A stretch of 8,790 nucleotides of DNA from Actinomycetota bacterium (GTDB taxonomy: Bacteria; Actinomycetota; Thermoleophilia; Solirubrobacterales; Solirubrobacteraceae), in the NCBI GenBank assembly GCA_005883255.1, contig VAXS01000210.1, positions 1-8,790 on the forward strand, given 5' to 3'. Positions 1 through 6,163 of this stretch are shown piece by piece (positions within the stretch are counted from its first letter, which is position 1; each line of letters opens with the position of its first letter). The translations under genes were made by a program, and so were the position numbers. The notes below the pieces were generated by a model that saw only the letters and a list, made by a program, of their open reading frames with translations, did not search any database and was not told the DNA's origin.

Positions 1-1172
1 ACCTTCATCTCCACCAGCGCGAAGCTGGCGCCCAGGCAGCGGCGCCGGCCGCCGCCGAACGGGATCCAGGTGTAGGTGCCGGGCGGCGAGTCCAGGAAGC
101 GCTCGGGGCGGAAGGCGTAGGGGTCCGGGTAGATCGCGGGATCGTGGTGGACGAGGTAGGCGTTGGCCACCAGGCAGGCGCCGGGCTCGTAGCGCCAGCC
201 CCCGACCTCCACCGACTGCTTCACCAGGCGCGGCGCCGCGTTGGGCAGCACCGGTCGGCGCCGCAGCGTCTCCTGGATCGTGGCGGTGAGGTAGGCGTCG
301 CCGTCGTCGGCGTCGATCTCCGCCACCAGCCGGCGCAGCGGCTCCGGGGTGCGGACCAGGCGCTCGAACGCCCAGGCCAGCTCGGACGCGGTCGTCTCGT
401 GGCCCGCGACCAGCAGCGTCATCAGCTCGTCGCGCAGCTCCTGGGGGGACATCGGCGAGCCGTCCTCGTGGCGGGCGGCCAGCAGCAACGAGAGCACGTC
501 GTCGCGCTCGGCCTCCTCGGCCCGGCGCTCGTCGATGAGCTCGAACACCAGCACGTCGGCCTCCGCCTTCAGCCGCTCGAACCGCGCGTACGGCGACAGC
601 GGCCCGAGGTCGCGCTGGAGCTGGGGCAGCTGGCCGAGTGGCCGGGCGCCGAGGGCGAGGATCTCGGTCAGCTTGTCGCGCAGCGCGTCCAGCCGCGCCC
701 CTGGGTCGAGCCCGAAGACCGCCCGCAGGACGATCTCGAGCGTGAGCGCCTGCAGCCGAGGGTGCAGGGCGACTGGCTCGTCGCGGGGCCAGCTGGCGGC
801 CTCGCGCTCGGCCACCTCGGACATCAGCCCGGTGAGGCGCTGCATCTTCTCGCCGTGGAAGGCGGGCAGCATCAGCTTGCGTTGCTCGAGGTGGGCCTGC
901 TCGTCGAGCAGGATCACGGAGTTGCTGCCCACGACCGGCTCGAGGATCTGCGCTCCCTCGCCCGGGTGCAGAACGTCGGCCGGCGCGGTCATGAGCTCCT
1001 TGATCTCGTCGGGATCGGAGAGCATCACGAAGGGCGGCGCTCCCAGCAGCCGGATCGTGAAGCGCTTCCCGTAACGCGCGCGATTGCGCTCGAGCGTGGC
1101 GATGGGCCGCCACCACCAGGCGATCGTCTGGACGAACGCTGGCTGGCCCGGGCCCGGCGGCAACTTCGGCAT
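1..1172 (-). CDS. Cytochrome P450, C-terminus cut by the window edge
   Basis: Reading leftwards from an ATG at 1172, 390 codons are open to the window edge. The hallmarks of a heme-thiolate monooxygenase appear in order: a proline-rich N-terminus (PKLPPGPGQP); the I-helix oxygen-activation motif AGHETT at residues 256-261; the K-helix ExxR (E301, R304); and the heme-binding loop FGGGRRRCLG at 372-381, with C379 as the axial iron ligand. Only the end, probably some 50-70 residues, is missing. There is no membrane anchor, so a soluble enzyme that needs separate ferredoxin/reductase partners is expected; none is in the window. The LPPGP start and the VQTIAWW region resemble mycobacterial CYP135/CYP138-type P450s (from memory). 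The substrate cannot be told. The start is supported by a good Shine-Dalgarno site (AGGGGAG, plus-strand 1179-1185) six bases upstream. The gene lies 49 bp downstream of the RNA methyltransferase gene on the same strand. Confidence 0.95.
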   Translation of the reverse strand, partial: MPKLPPGPGQPAFVQTIAWWWRPIATLERNRARYGKRFTIRLLGAPPFVMLSDPDEIKELMTAPADVLHPGEGAQILEPVVGSNSVILLDEQAHLEQRKLMLPAFHGEKMQRLTGLMSEVAEREAASWPRDEPVALHPRLQALTLEIVLRAVFGLDPGARLDALRDKLTEILALGARPLGQLPQLQRDLGPLSPYARFERLKAEADVLVFELIDERRAEEAERDDVLSLLLAARHEDGSPMSPQELRDELMTLLVAGHETTASELAWAFERLVRTPEPLRRLVAEIDADDGDAYLTATIQETLRRRPVLPNAAPRLVKQSVEVGGWRYEPGACLVANAYLVHHDPAIYPDPYAFRPERFLDSPPGTYTWIPFGGGRRRCLGASFALVEMK

Positions 1173-1178
1173 GGCGAT

Positions 1179-1185
1179 CTCCCCT
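1179..1185 (-). promoter_or_regulatory. Ribosome binding site of the P450 gene
   Basis: Read on the minus strand this is AGGGGAG, six bases before the ATG at 1172. It is one of the few strong Shine-Dalgarno sequences in the window and fixes the P450 start. Confidence 0.65.
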
Positions 1186-1191
1186 GTCCCT

Positions 1192-1203
1192 CGGTACGTG
1201 CCG
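1192..1203. promoter_or_regulatory. Imperfect palindrome just upstream of the P450 start
   Basis: CGGTACGTGCCG is a 12-base near-palindrome with one mismatched pair. It sits about 20 bases before the P450 ATG, in the 49-bp gap after the RNA methyltransferase gene. It could be a small operator half or mRNA structure near the ribosome site. Short palindromes are common in GC-rich DNA, so this is only a candidate. Confidence 0.2.
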
Positions 1204-1221
1204 CCAGCGTGTCGGGGCGTG

Positions 1222-1986
1222 TCAGGCCGGTCTGTGGGAATGGACACAGATATAGAGCGTCGCCGCGACGGCGGTGGCCAGGTTGAGGCTGGAGACGCCG
1301 GCGCGCATCGGGAGCGACACCCGGGCCGCCACCACCCGGCCGAGCTCGGGGCTCAGCCCCCGGCGCTCGGAGCCGAAGGCCAGCACGGCGCCCTCCGGGA
1401 GGCGCTCGGGCCGCAGCGTCTCTCCCTCGGGGTCGAGCGCCGCCAGCGGGCGCCGCAGGCCGGCGAGCGACTCCAGCCGGCCCACGGGCAGCGCGAACTG
1501 GAGGCCGGCGGCGCCACGTACTGCGGCCGGGTGCCAGGGATCGGCGTCGCCGTGCACCGCCACCGCCTCCGCCCCGGCGGCGGCCGCGACCCTGATGGCC
1601 GCGCCCACGTTCCCCAGGTGCCGGGGCGCGTCCAGGAGGACCACCGGCCCGGGGCCGGGCGCGGACAGCAGCCCGGCCAGGTCGACCGCCGGGCGACGAG
1701 CGACGGCCGCGACACCCGTGGGCGCAGGCGCCGAACCCAGCGCGGCGAACGTGTCCGCGTCGACAGTCCGCGCCTGCCGCACGAGCTGGTCCCGCACGTC
1801 CGGGGCCAGGCGCTCGGCCAGCTCCGCGGCCGCGGCGGGGTCCACCGCCACGACCTCCACCAGCTCCGCGCCGAACCGCAGCGCGTGCTTGACCGCGTGG
1901 AAGCCCTCGAGCACGACCAGCGACGGGTCGTCGCGCGCGGCCCGGAAGCGCGCCGCGACGTCGCCGGTCACGGCCGGCCAGCCCAC
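1222..1986 (-). CDS. SPOUT-class (TrmH/SpoU family) RNA 2'-O-methyltransferase
   Basis: A 254-residue protein expected to transfer a methyl group from S-adenosylmethionine to a ribose 2'-OH in tRNA or rRNA. The three SpoU motifs are intact. Motif 1 is LDAPRHLGNVGAAIRVA (about 118-134, with N126 and R132). Motif 2 is LAFGSERRGL (202-211, with E207). Motif 3 is LPMRAGVSSLNLATAVA (225-241, with N235), which forms the trefoil-knot cofactor site. The VRGAAGLQFALPV segment (156-168) also fits the family. Residues 1-110 would be the RNA-binding substrate domain (LEGFHAVKHAL near the start). The assigned start is a GTG with no good Shine-Dalgarno; the frame stays open upstream but lacks ATG or GTG nearby, and GTG at codon 6 is an alternative. 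The last ten residues (after ATLY) look non-conserved and coincide with an AT-rich inverted repeat. It is co-directional with the P450. Which RNA position is methylated cannot be said. Confidence 0.92.
   Translation of the reverse strand: MGWPAVTGDVAARFRAARDDPSLVVLEGFHAVKHALRFGAELVEVVAVDPAAAAELAERLAPDVRDQLVRQARTVDADTFAALGSAPAPTGVAAVARRPAVDLAGLLSAPGPGPVVLLDAPRHLGNVGAAIRVAAAAGAEAVAVHGDADPWHPAAVRGAAGLQFALPVGRLESLAGLRRPLAALDPEGETLRPERLPEGAVLAFGSERRGLSPELGRVVAARVSLPMRAGVSSLNLATAVAATLYICVHSHRPA
1231..1250. promoter_or_regulatory. Interrupted inverted repeat TCTGTG-N8-CACAGA next to an AT-rich patch
   Basis: Two perfect 6-base arms (1231-1236 and 1245-1250) are separated by eight bases, and the sequence TATAGAG follows directly (1251-1257). 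This is a rare AT-rich spot in very GC-rich DNA. It lies over the last codons of the RNA methyltransferase gene, 59-78 bases upstream of the P450 ATG. The geometry suits a dimeric repressor operator beside a promoter for the P450, read leftwards. No perfect actinobacterial -10 hexamer was found, so promoter function is inferred only. Confidence 0.3.
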
Positions 1987-2111
1987 GCCTTCGTCTCGAG
2001 CACGCGCGAGATCGGGCTCTTGTACCAGGTGCGCCAGGTCGGCGGAGGTAGCATCGCCGTCTGTCGATATCCGACGCGAAATCCTCGACGGGTCAGGTCG
2101 AGATCCTGACC
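1987..2111. promoter_or_regulatory. Divergent intergenic region between the RNA methyltransferase and DUF488 genes
   Basis: This 125-bp gap must hold the promoters for both directions. For the rightward gene, TAGCAT at 2049-2054 fits the actinobacterial -10 pattern TANNNT and would start transcription near 2060. No well-spaced -35 was found: TTGTAC at 2020-2025 is 23 bases away, which is too far. For the leftward gene no convincing -10 was seen. The right end carries the inverted repeat listed separately. Confidence 0.35.
2091..2111 (+). promoter_or_regulatory. Perfect 7-bp inverted repeat abutting the DUF488 start codon
   Basis: Arms GGTCAGG (2091-2097) and CCTGACC (2105-2111) flank a 7-base loop, and the GTG start follows at once. 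In RNA this would be a stable hairpin covering the place where a ribosome site should be; in DNA it could be an operator. The same bases, read in the DUF488 frame, encode VEILT, which resembles the first beta strand of the family. The repeat may therefore be coding if translation begins earlier. Confidence 0.35.
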
Positions 2112-2681
2112 GTGGGGCACTCCACCCACCCCCCGGAGAGATTCCGGGAGCTGCTGCTGGGAGCGGAGGTCGAGGCGCTGGCGGACGTGCGCCGGCAGCC
2201 CGGCTCGCGCCGGATGCCCCACTTCGACCGCGAGGCGCTGGCCCGCGACCTGCCGGCGGCGGGGATCGCCTATGAGCACCTGCCGGAGCTGGGGGGCCGG
2301 CGCCGCTCAGCCGCCGGCAGCCCCAACCGGGGCTGGGAGGTCGAGGCGTTCCGGGCCTATGCCGACCACATGGCCAGCGCGGAGTTCGCCACGGGCCTGG
2401 CGCGGCTGGAGAAGCTGGGACGGCGGCGCCGGACCGCGATCATGTGCGCCGAGGCCCTGTGGTGGCGCTGCCACCGGCGGCTGGTGGCCGACGCCCTGAC
2501 CGTGCGGGGCTGGCATGTCCGCCACCTGCTCCCCGATGGGCGCCTGGCGGAGCACGCGCTGCCGGAGTTCGCGGTGGTGGACGGGACGACGCTCACGTAC
2601 CCGCCCGCGCAGGCCGAGCTGGGCGTGCCGGAGCCTCCCCCCCCAGGCGCTCCGCCGCAATCGCGATCGCGGCGGGGTTGA
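2112..2681 (+). CDS. DUF488 family protein
   Basis: A 189-residue member of the DUF488 family of small cytosolic proteins without an established reaction. Conserved signatures are present: GHST (residues 2-5), DVRRQPGSRRMPHF (25-38), YEHLPELGGRR (54-64), and the CAEALWWRCHRR block (112-123, with C112, E114, C120, H121). The core ends near LTYP (161-164). The last 25 residues, rich in proline, arginine and serine, lie antisense to the end of the DNA methyltransferase gene and look like run-on after loss of a stop. The start is uncertain. GTG at 2112 would cut off the usual strand before GHST, yet upstream codons spell VEILT, and only CTG codons (2061, 2106) are available before an in-frame TAG at 2049. 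I kept the GTG. DUF488 genes often sit near DNA-related genes, but no function should be inferred from that here. Confidence 0.88.
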   Translation: MGHSTHPPERFRELLLGAEVEALADVRRQPGSRRMPHFDREALARDLPAAGIAYEHLPELGGRRRSAAGSPNRGWEVEAFRAYADHMASAEFATGLARLEKLGRRRRTAIMCAEALWWRCHRRLVADALTVRGWHVRHLLPDGRLAEHALPEFAVVDGTTLTYPPAQAELGVPEPPPPGAPPQSRSRRG

Positions 2682-3522
2682 CGTCCACCAGCACGAAGCG
2701 CCGCCCCAGCTGGCGGCAGACCGCGCCCAGCGTCCCCGACCCGGCGCAGAAGTCCAGGCACCAGCCGCCCGCGCGCGACGAGGCGGCGACCGCCCGGCGC
2801 AGCACGCCCTCGGGCTTCTGGGTGGGATAGCCGGTCCGCTCGGCGCCCCGGGTGGGGACGATCGTGTGCCACCACACGTCGGTGGGTCGCTTCCCCCGCG
2901 CGGCCTGCTCGGCGGTCACCAGGCCCGGGGCCATGTAGGGCTCACGCTCCACCGCGTCGGCGTCGAAGTGATGCGCGCCCGCCTGGCGGACGTAGACCAG
3001 GATCGTGTCGTGCTTGGCCGGCCAGCGGCTCCGGGGCTTGCCACCGTAGTCGTAGGCCCACACGATCTCGTTGAGGAAGCAGTCGCGCCCGAAGAGCTCG
3101 TCGAGCATCACCTTCGCGTAATGCGATTCGCGGTAGTCGAGGTGGAGGTAGAGGGTCCCGTGCGACGCCAGGAGCCGCCGGGCCTGCTCCAGCCGCGGCC
3201 GCAGGAACGCCAGGTAGTCCTCGTGGGAATCGTCGTAGGACAGGTCGGAGACCACCCGCGACCGGTAGCGCCGGCCAGCGAAGCCGCCACGGTCGCCGTG
3301 CTCGTCGCGCACCGACGCCAGCGAGCGCAGCCGGCGCTCGCGGCCGGTGTTGAACGGCGGATCGACGTAGACCAGGTCGAAGGCGCCGCCGGGGAGGCGC
3401 GGCAGCACGTCCAGGCTGTCGGCCTCGACCAGCAGGTCGTCGTCCAGGCGCAGGTCGGCGGGCAGCGCGTCGGCGCGGAGCAGGCGCACGGGGCCGACGG
3501 TAGCGGCGGCGTCGGCGGCCAC
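2593..3522 (-). CDS. Solitary beta-class (N4/N6) site-specific DNA methyltransferase
   Basis: A 309-residue enzyme expected to methylate an exocyclic amino group of adenine (N6) or cytosine (N4) in DNA using S-adenosylmethionine. The catalytic motif IV DPPFNTG (54-60) precedes the cofactor motif I FCAGSGT (258-264), the order of the beta class. TQKPEGV (234-240) is the motif X region, and FVLVDVNPAAIAIAAERL (276-293) continues the Rossmann core. The part between about 145 and 230 (WAYDYGGKPRSRWPAKHD and onwards) would hold the target-recognition region. No restriction endonuclease or specificity gene lies next to it, so it looks like an orphan enzyme, possibly epigenetic rather than defensive. 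The start is a GTG with no visible Shine-Dalgarno; GTG at codon 12 is an alternative. Its last 29 codons overlap the end of the convergent DUF488 gene. Because those codons still encode the conserved NPAAIAIAAERL, this gene is the constrained partner. Confidence 0.92.
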   Translation of the reverse strand: MAADAAATVGPVRLLRADALPADLRLDDDLLVEADSLDVLPRLPGGAFDLVYVDPPFNTGRERRLRSLASVRDEHGDRGGFAGRRYRSRVVSDLSYDDSHEDYLAFLRPRLEQARRLLASHGTLYLHLDYRESHYAKVMLDELFGRDCFLNEIVWAYDYGGKPRSRWPAKHDTILVYVRQAGAHHFDADAVEREPYMAPGLVTAEQAARGKRPTDVWWHTIVPTRGAERTGYPTQKPEGVLRRAVAASSRAGGWCLDFCAGSGTLGAVCRQLGRRFVLVDVNPAAIAIAAERLGGEAPARPARPARAGT

Positions 3523-3536
3523 TAGGATCGGGCGGC

Positions 3537-4296
3537 ATGCGGGTCTTCGTCGCGGGAGCCACCGGAGCGATTGGCCGGCCGCTGGTCTCGCAGCTGCTGG
3601 CGGCTGGCCACGAGGTCACGGGGATGACCCGGGTCCCGCGGCACCAACCGGCTGCGACGCGAGGGCACCCGGGTCCTGCTGGACGCGGCGCAGGCGGCCG
3701 GCGCCCGGCGCTTCGTGGCCCAGTCGCTGGCGTTCGTGTACGCGCCCGACGGTGAATGGGTCAAGGACGAGGAGGCCCCGCTGGCCAGCGCGCCCGAGGG
3801 CGTGGTGGTCTCCGTGCGGGCGCTGGAGCAGGCCGTCCTGGAGGCGCCGGCGCTGGAGGGGATCGTCCTGCGCTACGGGCAGTTCTACGGGCCGGGCACC
3901 TGGTACGCCACCGACGGCTCGATCGCCGAGCGGGTCCGCCGGCGACGGTTCCCGATCGTGGGGCGCGGGGAGGGGCGGTTCTCCTTCATCCACGTCGAGG
4001 ACGCCGCGGCGGCCACGGTGGCGGCCATCGAGCGCGGCCGTCCGGGCGTCTACAACGTGTGCGACGACGATCCGGCGCCCCTGCGCGAGTGGCTCCCGGT
4101 CTACGCCGCCGCCCTGGGCGCCAAGCCGCCGCGGCGCGTCCCGGCGCTGCTGGCCCGGATGGTGGCGGGCGCGACGGCGGCCCAGGCGGCCACCGCGATG
4201 CGGGGCGCCGCCAACGGCAAGGCGCGCGAGGAGCTGGCGTGGAGCCCGCGCTATCCCAGCTGGCGCGAGGGCTTCCGGGGCGCCCTGGGGGCGTAG
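3537..4296 (+). pseudogene. NAD(P)-binding epimerase/dehydratase-like gene with internal deletion and frame break
   Basis: The first 34 codons (3537 to about 3638) encode the start of an atypical SDR: VFVAGATGAIGRPLVSQLLAAGHEVTGMTR, with the dinucleotide-binding GATGAIG loop. That frame then turns to nonsense and stops at 3755. In the +1 frame from about 3640 the family sequence resumes (GTNRLRREGTRVLL, then ARRFVAQSLAFVYAP), followed by LRYGQFYGPGT, FSFIHVEDAAAATVAA, GVYNVCDDDPAPLREWLP and a normal C-terminus at 4296. Homologues I recall have about 60-70 more residues between the MTR and NRL segments (strands 2-4 of the Rossmann fold). The bases near 3630-3642 therefore mark a deletion that is not a multiple of three. 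The 219 downstream codons have no stop or decay, so the lesion is recent or an assembly error. A GTG at 3715 could start a 193-residue remnant without the cofactor loop. An intact enzyme would act on nucleotide sugars or similar substrates. The stop overlaps the next start. Confidence 0.85.
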
Positions 4297-5756
4297 TGGC
4301 CGTCGATCCCCTCCCGGTCCGGCGCCGGCGCCTGCTCGCCCTGGGCGTGGCGGTGCTGGCCGCCGCCGGGCTGGCGGCGGGCCTGGCGATCGGGCTGGGC
4401 GGCGGCGGAACCGCCCAGCGGCCGCTGGTGGGGGCGGGCCGGCCGGCCCGCTCGATCGACCCGCTGTCCTACTCCCCCGGGCTCGACAGCGACCTGATCC
4501 GCCGGGCCACGGCCGGATACAGCCACGTCCTGTACGCCAAGAGCCCCGGCGGGGTGACGGCCACGGCCCGGCGGGTGGCGGCCTGGCGCCCGCAGCTGGA
4601 GCGGGCGGCGGCGAGCAGCGGGGGCATCGTGGACGCGGACACGCTGGAGGCGATCGTGTTCCTGGAGTCGGGCGGGCGGCCCGACGTGATCGCCGGCGGC
4701 CGCGACCCGGCCAACGCCGCCGGGCTCACCCAGATCGTGGCCCAGACGGGACAGTCGCTGCTGGGCATGCGGATCGACCTGGCCCGTTCCCGGCGCCTGA
4801 CCGCGCGCGCCCGGCGCGAGCTGGCCCGCGGGCATCCCCACGCCGCGGCCGTCGCCCTGGCCGCGCGCCGCCGGGCCGACCAGCGCTTCGACCCCGCGGC
4901 GGCCCTGGCGGCCACGATCCGCTACCTGAAGATCGCCCGGGGCCGGCTGGGTCGCGACGACCTGGCGGTGGTCTCGTACCACATGGGGATCGGCAACCTC
5001 CAGGCCGTGCTGGCGGCCTACGGGGAGTCGCGGCCCTCCTACGTGCGGGTGTTCTTCGACTCCAGCCCGCTGCGCCACGCTGCCGCCTGGCGCCTGCTGG
5101 CCTCGTTCGGCGACGACTCCTCGACCTACTGGTGGCGGGTGCTGGCGGCGAAGGAGATCATGCGGCTCTCCCGCCACGACCCCTCGCGGCTGGCGCGCCT
5201 GGACGAGCTGCAGACCAACAAGGCCTCGGCCGAGGAGGTGCTGCACCCGGAGGAGAGCACCGAGGTCTTGCGCACGCCCGGGGACGTGGCGGCCGCCCGC
5301 CGCGCCGGCAAGCTGGTGGCGCTGCCCGGGAATCCGGCCGTGCTGGGCTTCCGCATCGACCGGCGGATGGGCGAGCTGGCGCCCAAGCTCGGGCAGCGCC
5401 CGGCGCTCTACCGGGCCCTGGCGCCGGCGGCGCTGGCCGCCGCGGAGTGGATGGGACCCACGATCCGGCGGATCAGCGGGGTCGCCGGCCCGCTGGACAT
5501 GACCAGCGCCGTGCGCGACCAGCGCTACCAGGGCCTGCTGCTGACCACGAACGTCGAGGCCACCTCGCGCTACTCGATGCACACCACCGGCTTCGCCTTC
5601 GACGTGCTGCGCCGGTACCGGTCGCACGCCCAGGCCATGGCCTTCCAGTTCGTGCTCGACCGGCTGCAGGCCCTGAACCTGATCGCCTGGGTGCGCGAGC
5701 CGGCCGCGATCCACATCGCCGCCGCCTCGGACGCCGCGGGCCTGCGACGACCCTAG
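4296..5756 (+). CDS. Membrane-anchored cell-wall hydrolase: SLT lytic transglycosylase plus M15-like D,D-peptidase
   Basis: A 486-residue protein with two peptidoglycan-cutting modules. Residues 8-12 are five arginines followed by a hydrophobic stretch (13-34), an uncleaved anchor or signal that sends the rest outside. The SLT module spans about 110-300: catalytic E124 in FLESGGRPD, GLTQI at 143-147, and SYHMGIGNLQAVLAAY (227-242), matching the family's AYNAGxGN motif. It would cleave the glycan between MurNAc and GlcNAc. The C-terminal module (about 345-478) carries the M15/VanY-type pattern SxHxxGxAxD as SMHTTGFAFD (427-436; H429 and D436 as zinc ligands), a preceding TSAVRDQRYQ (403-412), and EPAAIH (468-473; E468 as likely base, H473 as third ligand). 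It also recalls the DUF5715 family. It would trim peptide stems. GTG at 4296 shares its G with the preceding TAG, so translation is probably coupled to the broken epimerase gene. Residues 300-345 are a helical linker. Confidence 0.88.
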   Translation: MAVDPLPVRRRRLLALGVAVLAAAGLAAGLAIGLGGGGTAQRPLVGAGRPARSIDPLSYSPGLDSDLIRRATAGYSHVLYAKSPGGVTATARRVAAWRPQLERAAASSGGIVDADTLEAIVFLESGGRPDVIAGGRDPANAAGLTQIVAQTGQSLLGMRIDLARSRRLTARARRELARGHPHAAAVALAARRRADQRFDPAAALAATIRYLKIARGRLGRDDLAVVSYHMGIGNLQAVLAAYGESRPSYVRVFFDSSPLRHAAAWRLLASFGDDSSTYWWRVLAAKEIMRLSRHDPSRLARLDELQTNKASAEEVLHPEESTEVLRTPGDVAAARRAGKLVALPGNPAVLGFRIDRRMGELAPKLGQRPALYRALAPAALAAAEWMGPTIRRISGVAGPLDMTSAVRDQRYQGLLLTTNVEATSRYSMHTTGFAFDVLRRYRSHAQAMAFQFVLDRLQALNLIAWVREPAAIHIAAASDAAGLRRP

Positions 5757-6133
5757 GAGCTCAGGCAGCCCTCGAGCCGGGCGCGCTCGGCGCCGGACGG
5801 ACGGCGCGCGTAGCCCACGACCACCCGTCCCCGCTGCACGGTCATCCCGCCGCCGGTGGACGCCAGCGTCCGGCCCAGCGCCACCGCGTCGCGCCCGGCC
5901 GCGCCCTCGGAGCTGAAGAAGTAGATGCCCGCACGCAGCCCACGGCGCGTGACGTCGAGCTCGGCCGTCGTGTGCAGGAGCGGGCTGGCTGGCACCTCCA
6001 CCACCGCGAACCCGGCGCCGGTCAGGCACTGCCGGGCGGCCGCCGGCGAGGCGCTGCCCTCGCCGCCGCTTCCGCACCCGGCGGCGGCCAGCGCGACGGC
6101 GCCCGCAACCCCGGTCCAGCGCAGCGCCCTCAC
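5753..6133 (-). CDS. Small putative lipoprotein, function unknown
   Basis: A 126-residue protein from a GTG at 6133. A short positive start (VRALRW) leads into a hydrophobic segment (about 7-18) and AAAGC, a passable lipobox with C20 as the lipidated cysteine, although alanine at -3 is less typical than leucine. A Gly/Ser-rich linker (21-33) follows. The roughly 90-residue outer domain begins RQCLTGAGFAVVEV and ends RARLEGCLSS; C36 and C123 at its two ends could form a disulfide. I do not recognise the family. The frame stays open upstream to 6367, but that extension has no signal sequence and lies across the divergent small gene, so the later GTG was chosen. No clear Shine-Dalgarno is present. 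It converges on the cell-wall hydrolase gene, and the two stops share CTAG at 5753-5756. Both products would be outside the membrane, but nothing shows that they work together. Confidence 0.72.
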   Translation of the reverse strand: MRALRWTGVAGAVALAAAGCGSGGEGSASPAAARQCLTGAGFAVVEVPASPLLHTTAELDVTRRGLRAGIYFFSSEGAAGRDAVALGRTLASTGGGMTVQRGRVVVGYARRPSGAERARLEGCLSS

Positions 6134-6163
6134 CCGGGGGAAGCTACCGCCCGGCCGGGGCTG

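Noticed and set aside
144..1286. Long plus-strand open frame (380 codons) opposite the P450
   Set aside because: The opposite strand encodes an intact P450 with all motifs. The plus-strand translation is biased to Arg/Gly/Leu/Gln and has no domain, as expected antisense to GC-rich coding DNA.
2593..3522. Restriction-modification or other defence island
   Set aside because: Only a methyltransferase is present. There is no nuclease, helicase, toxin or specificity gene nearby, and DUF488 alone does not make a defence locus.
3630..3642. Programmed frameshift in the epimerase gene
   Set aside because: There is no slippery run, and a large conserved segment is missing at the junction, so a simple one-base shift would not restore a full protein.
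4251..6077. 608-codon minus-strand open frame
   Set aside because: It runs antisense to the cell-wall hydrolase and across the lipoprotein gene. Composition is low-complexity and no motif is visible; the lack of stops follows from GC content.
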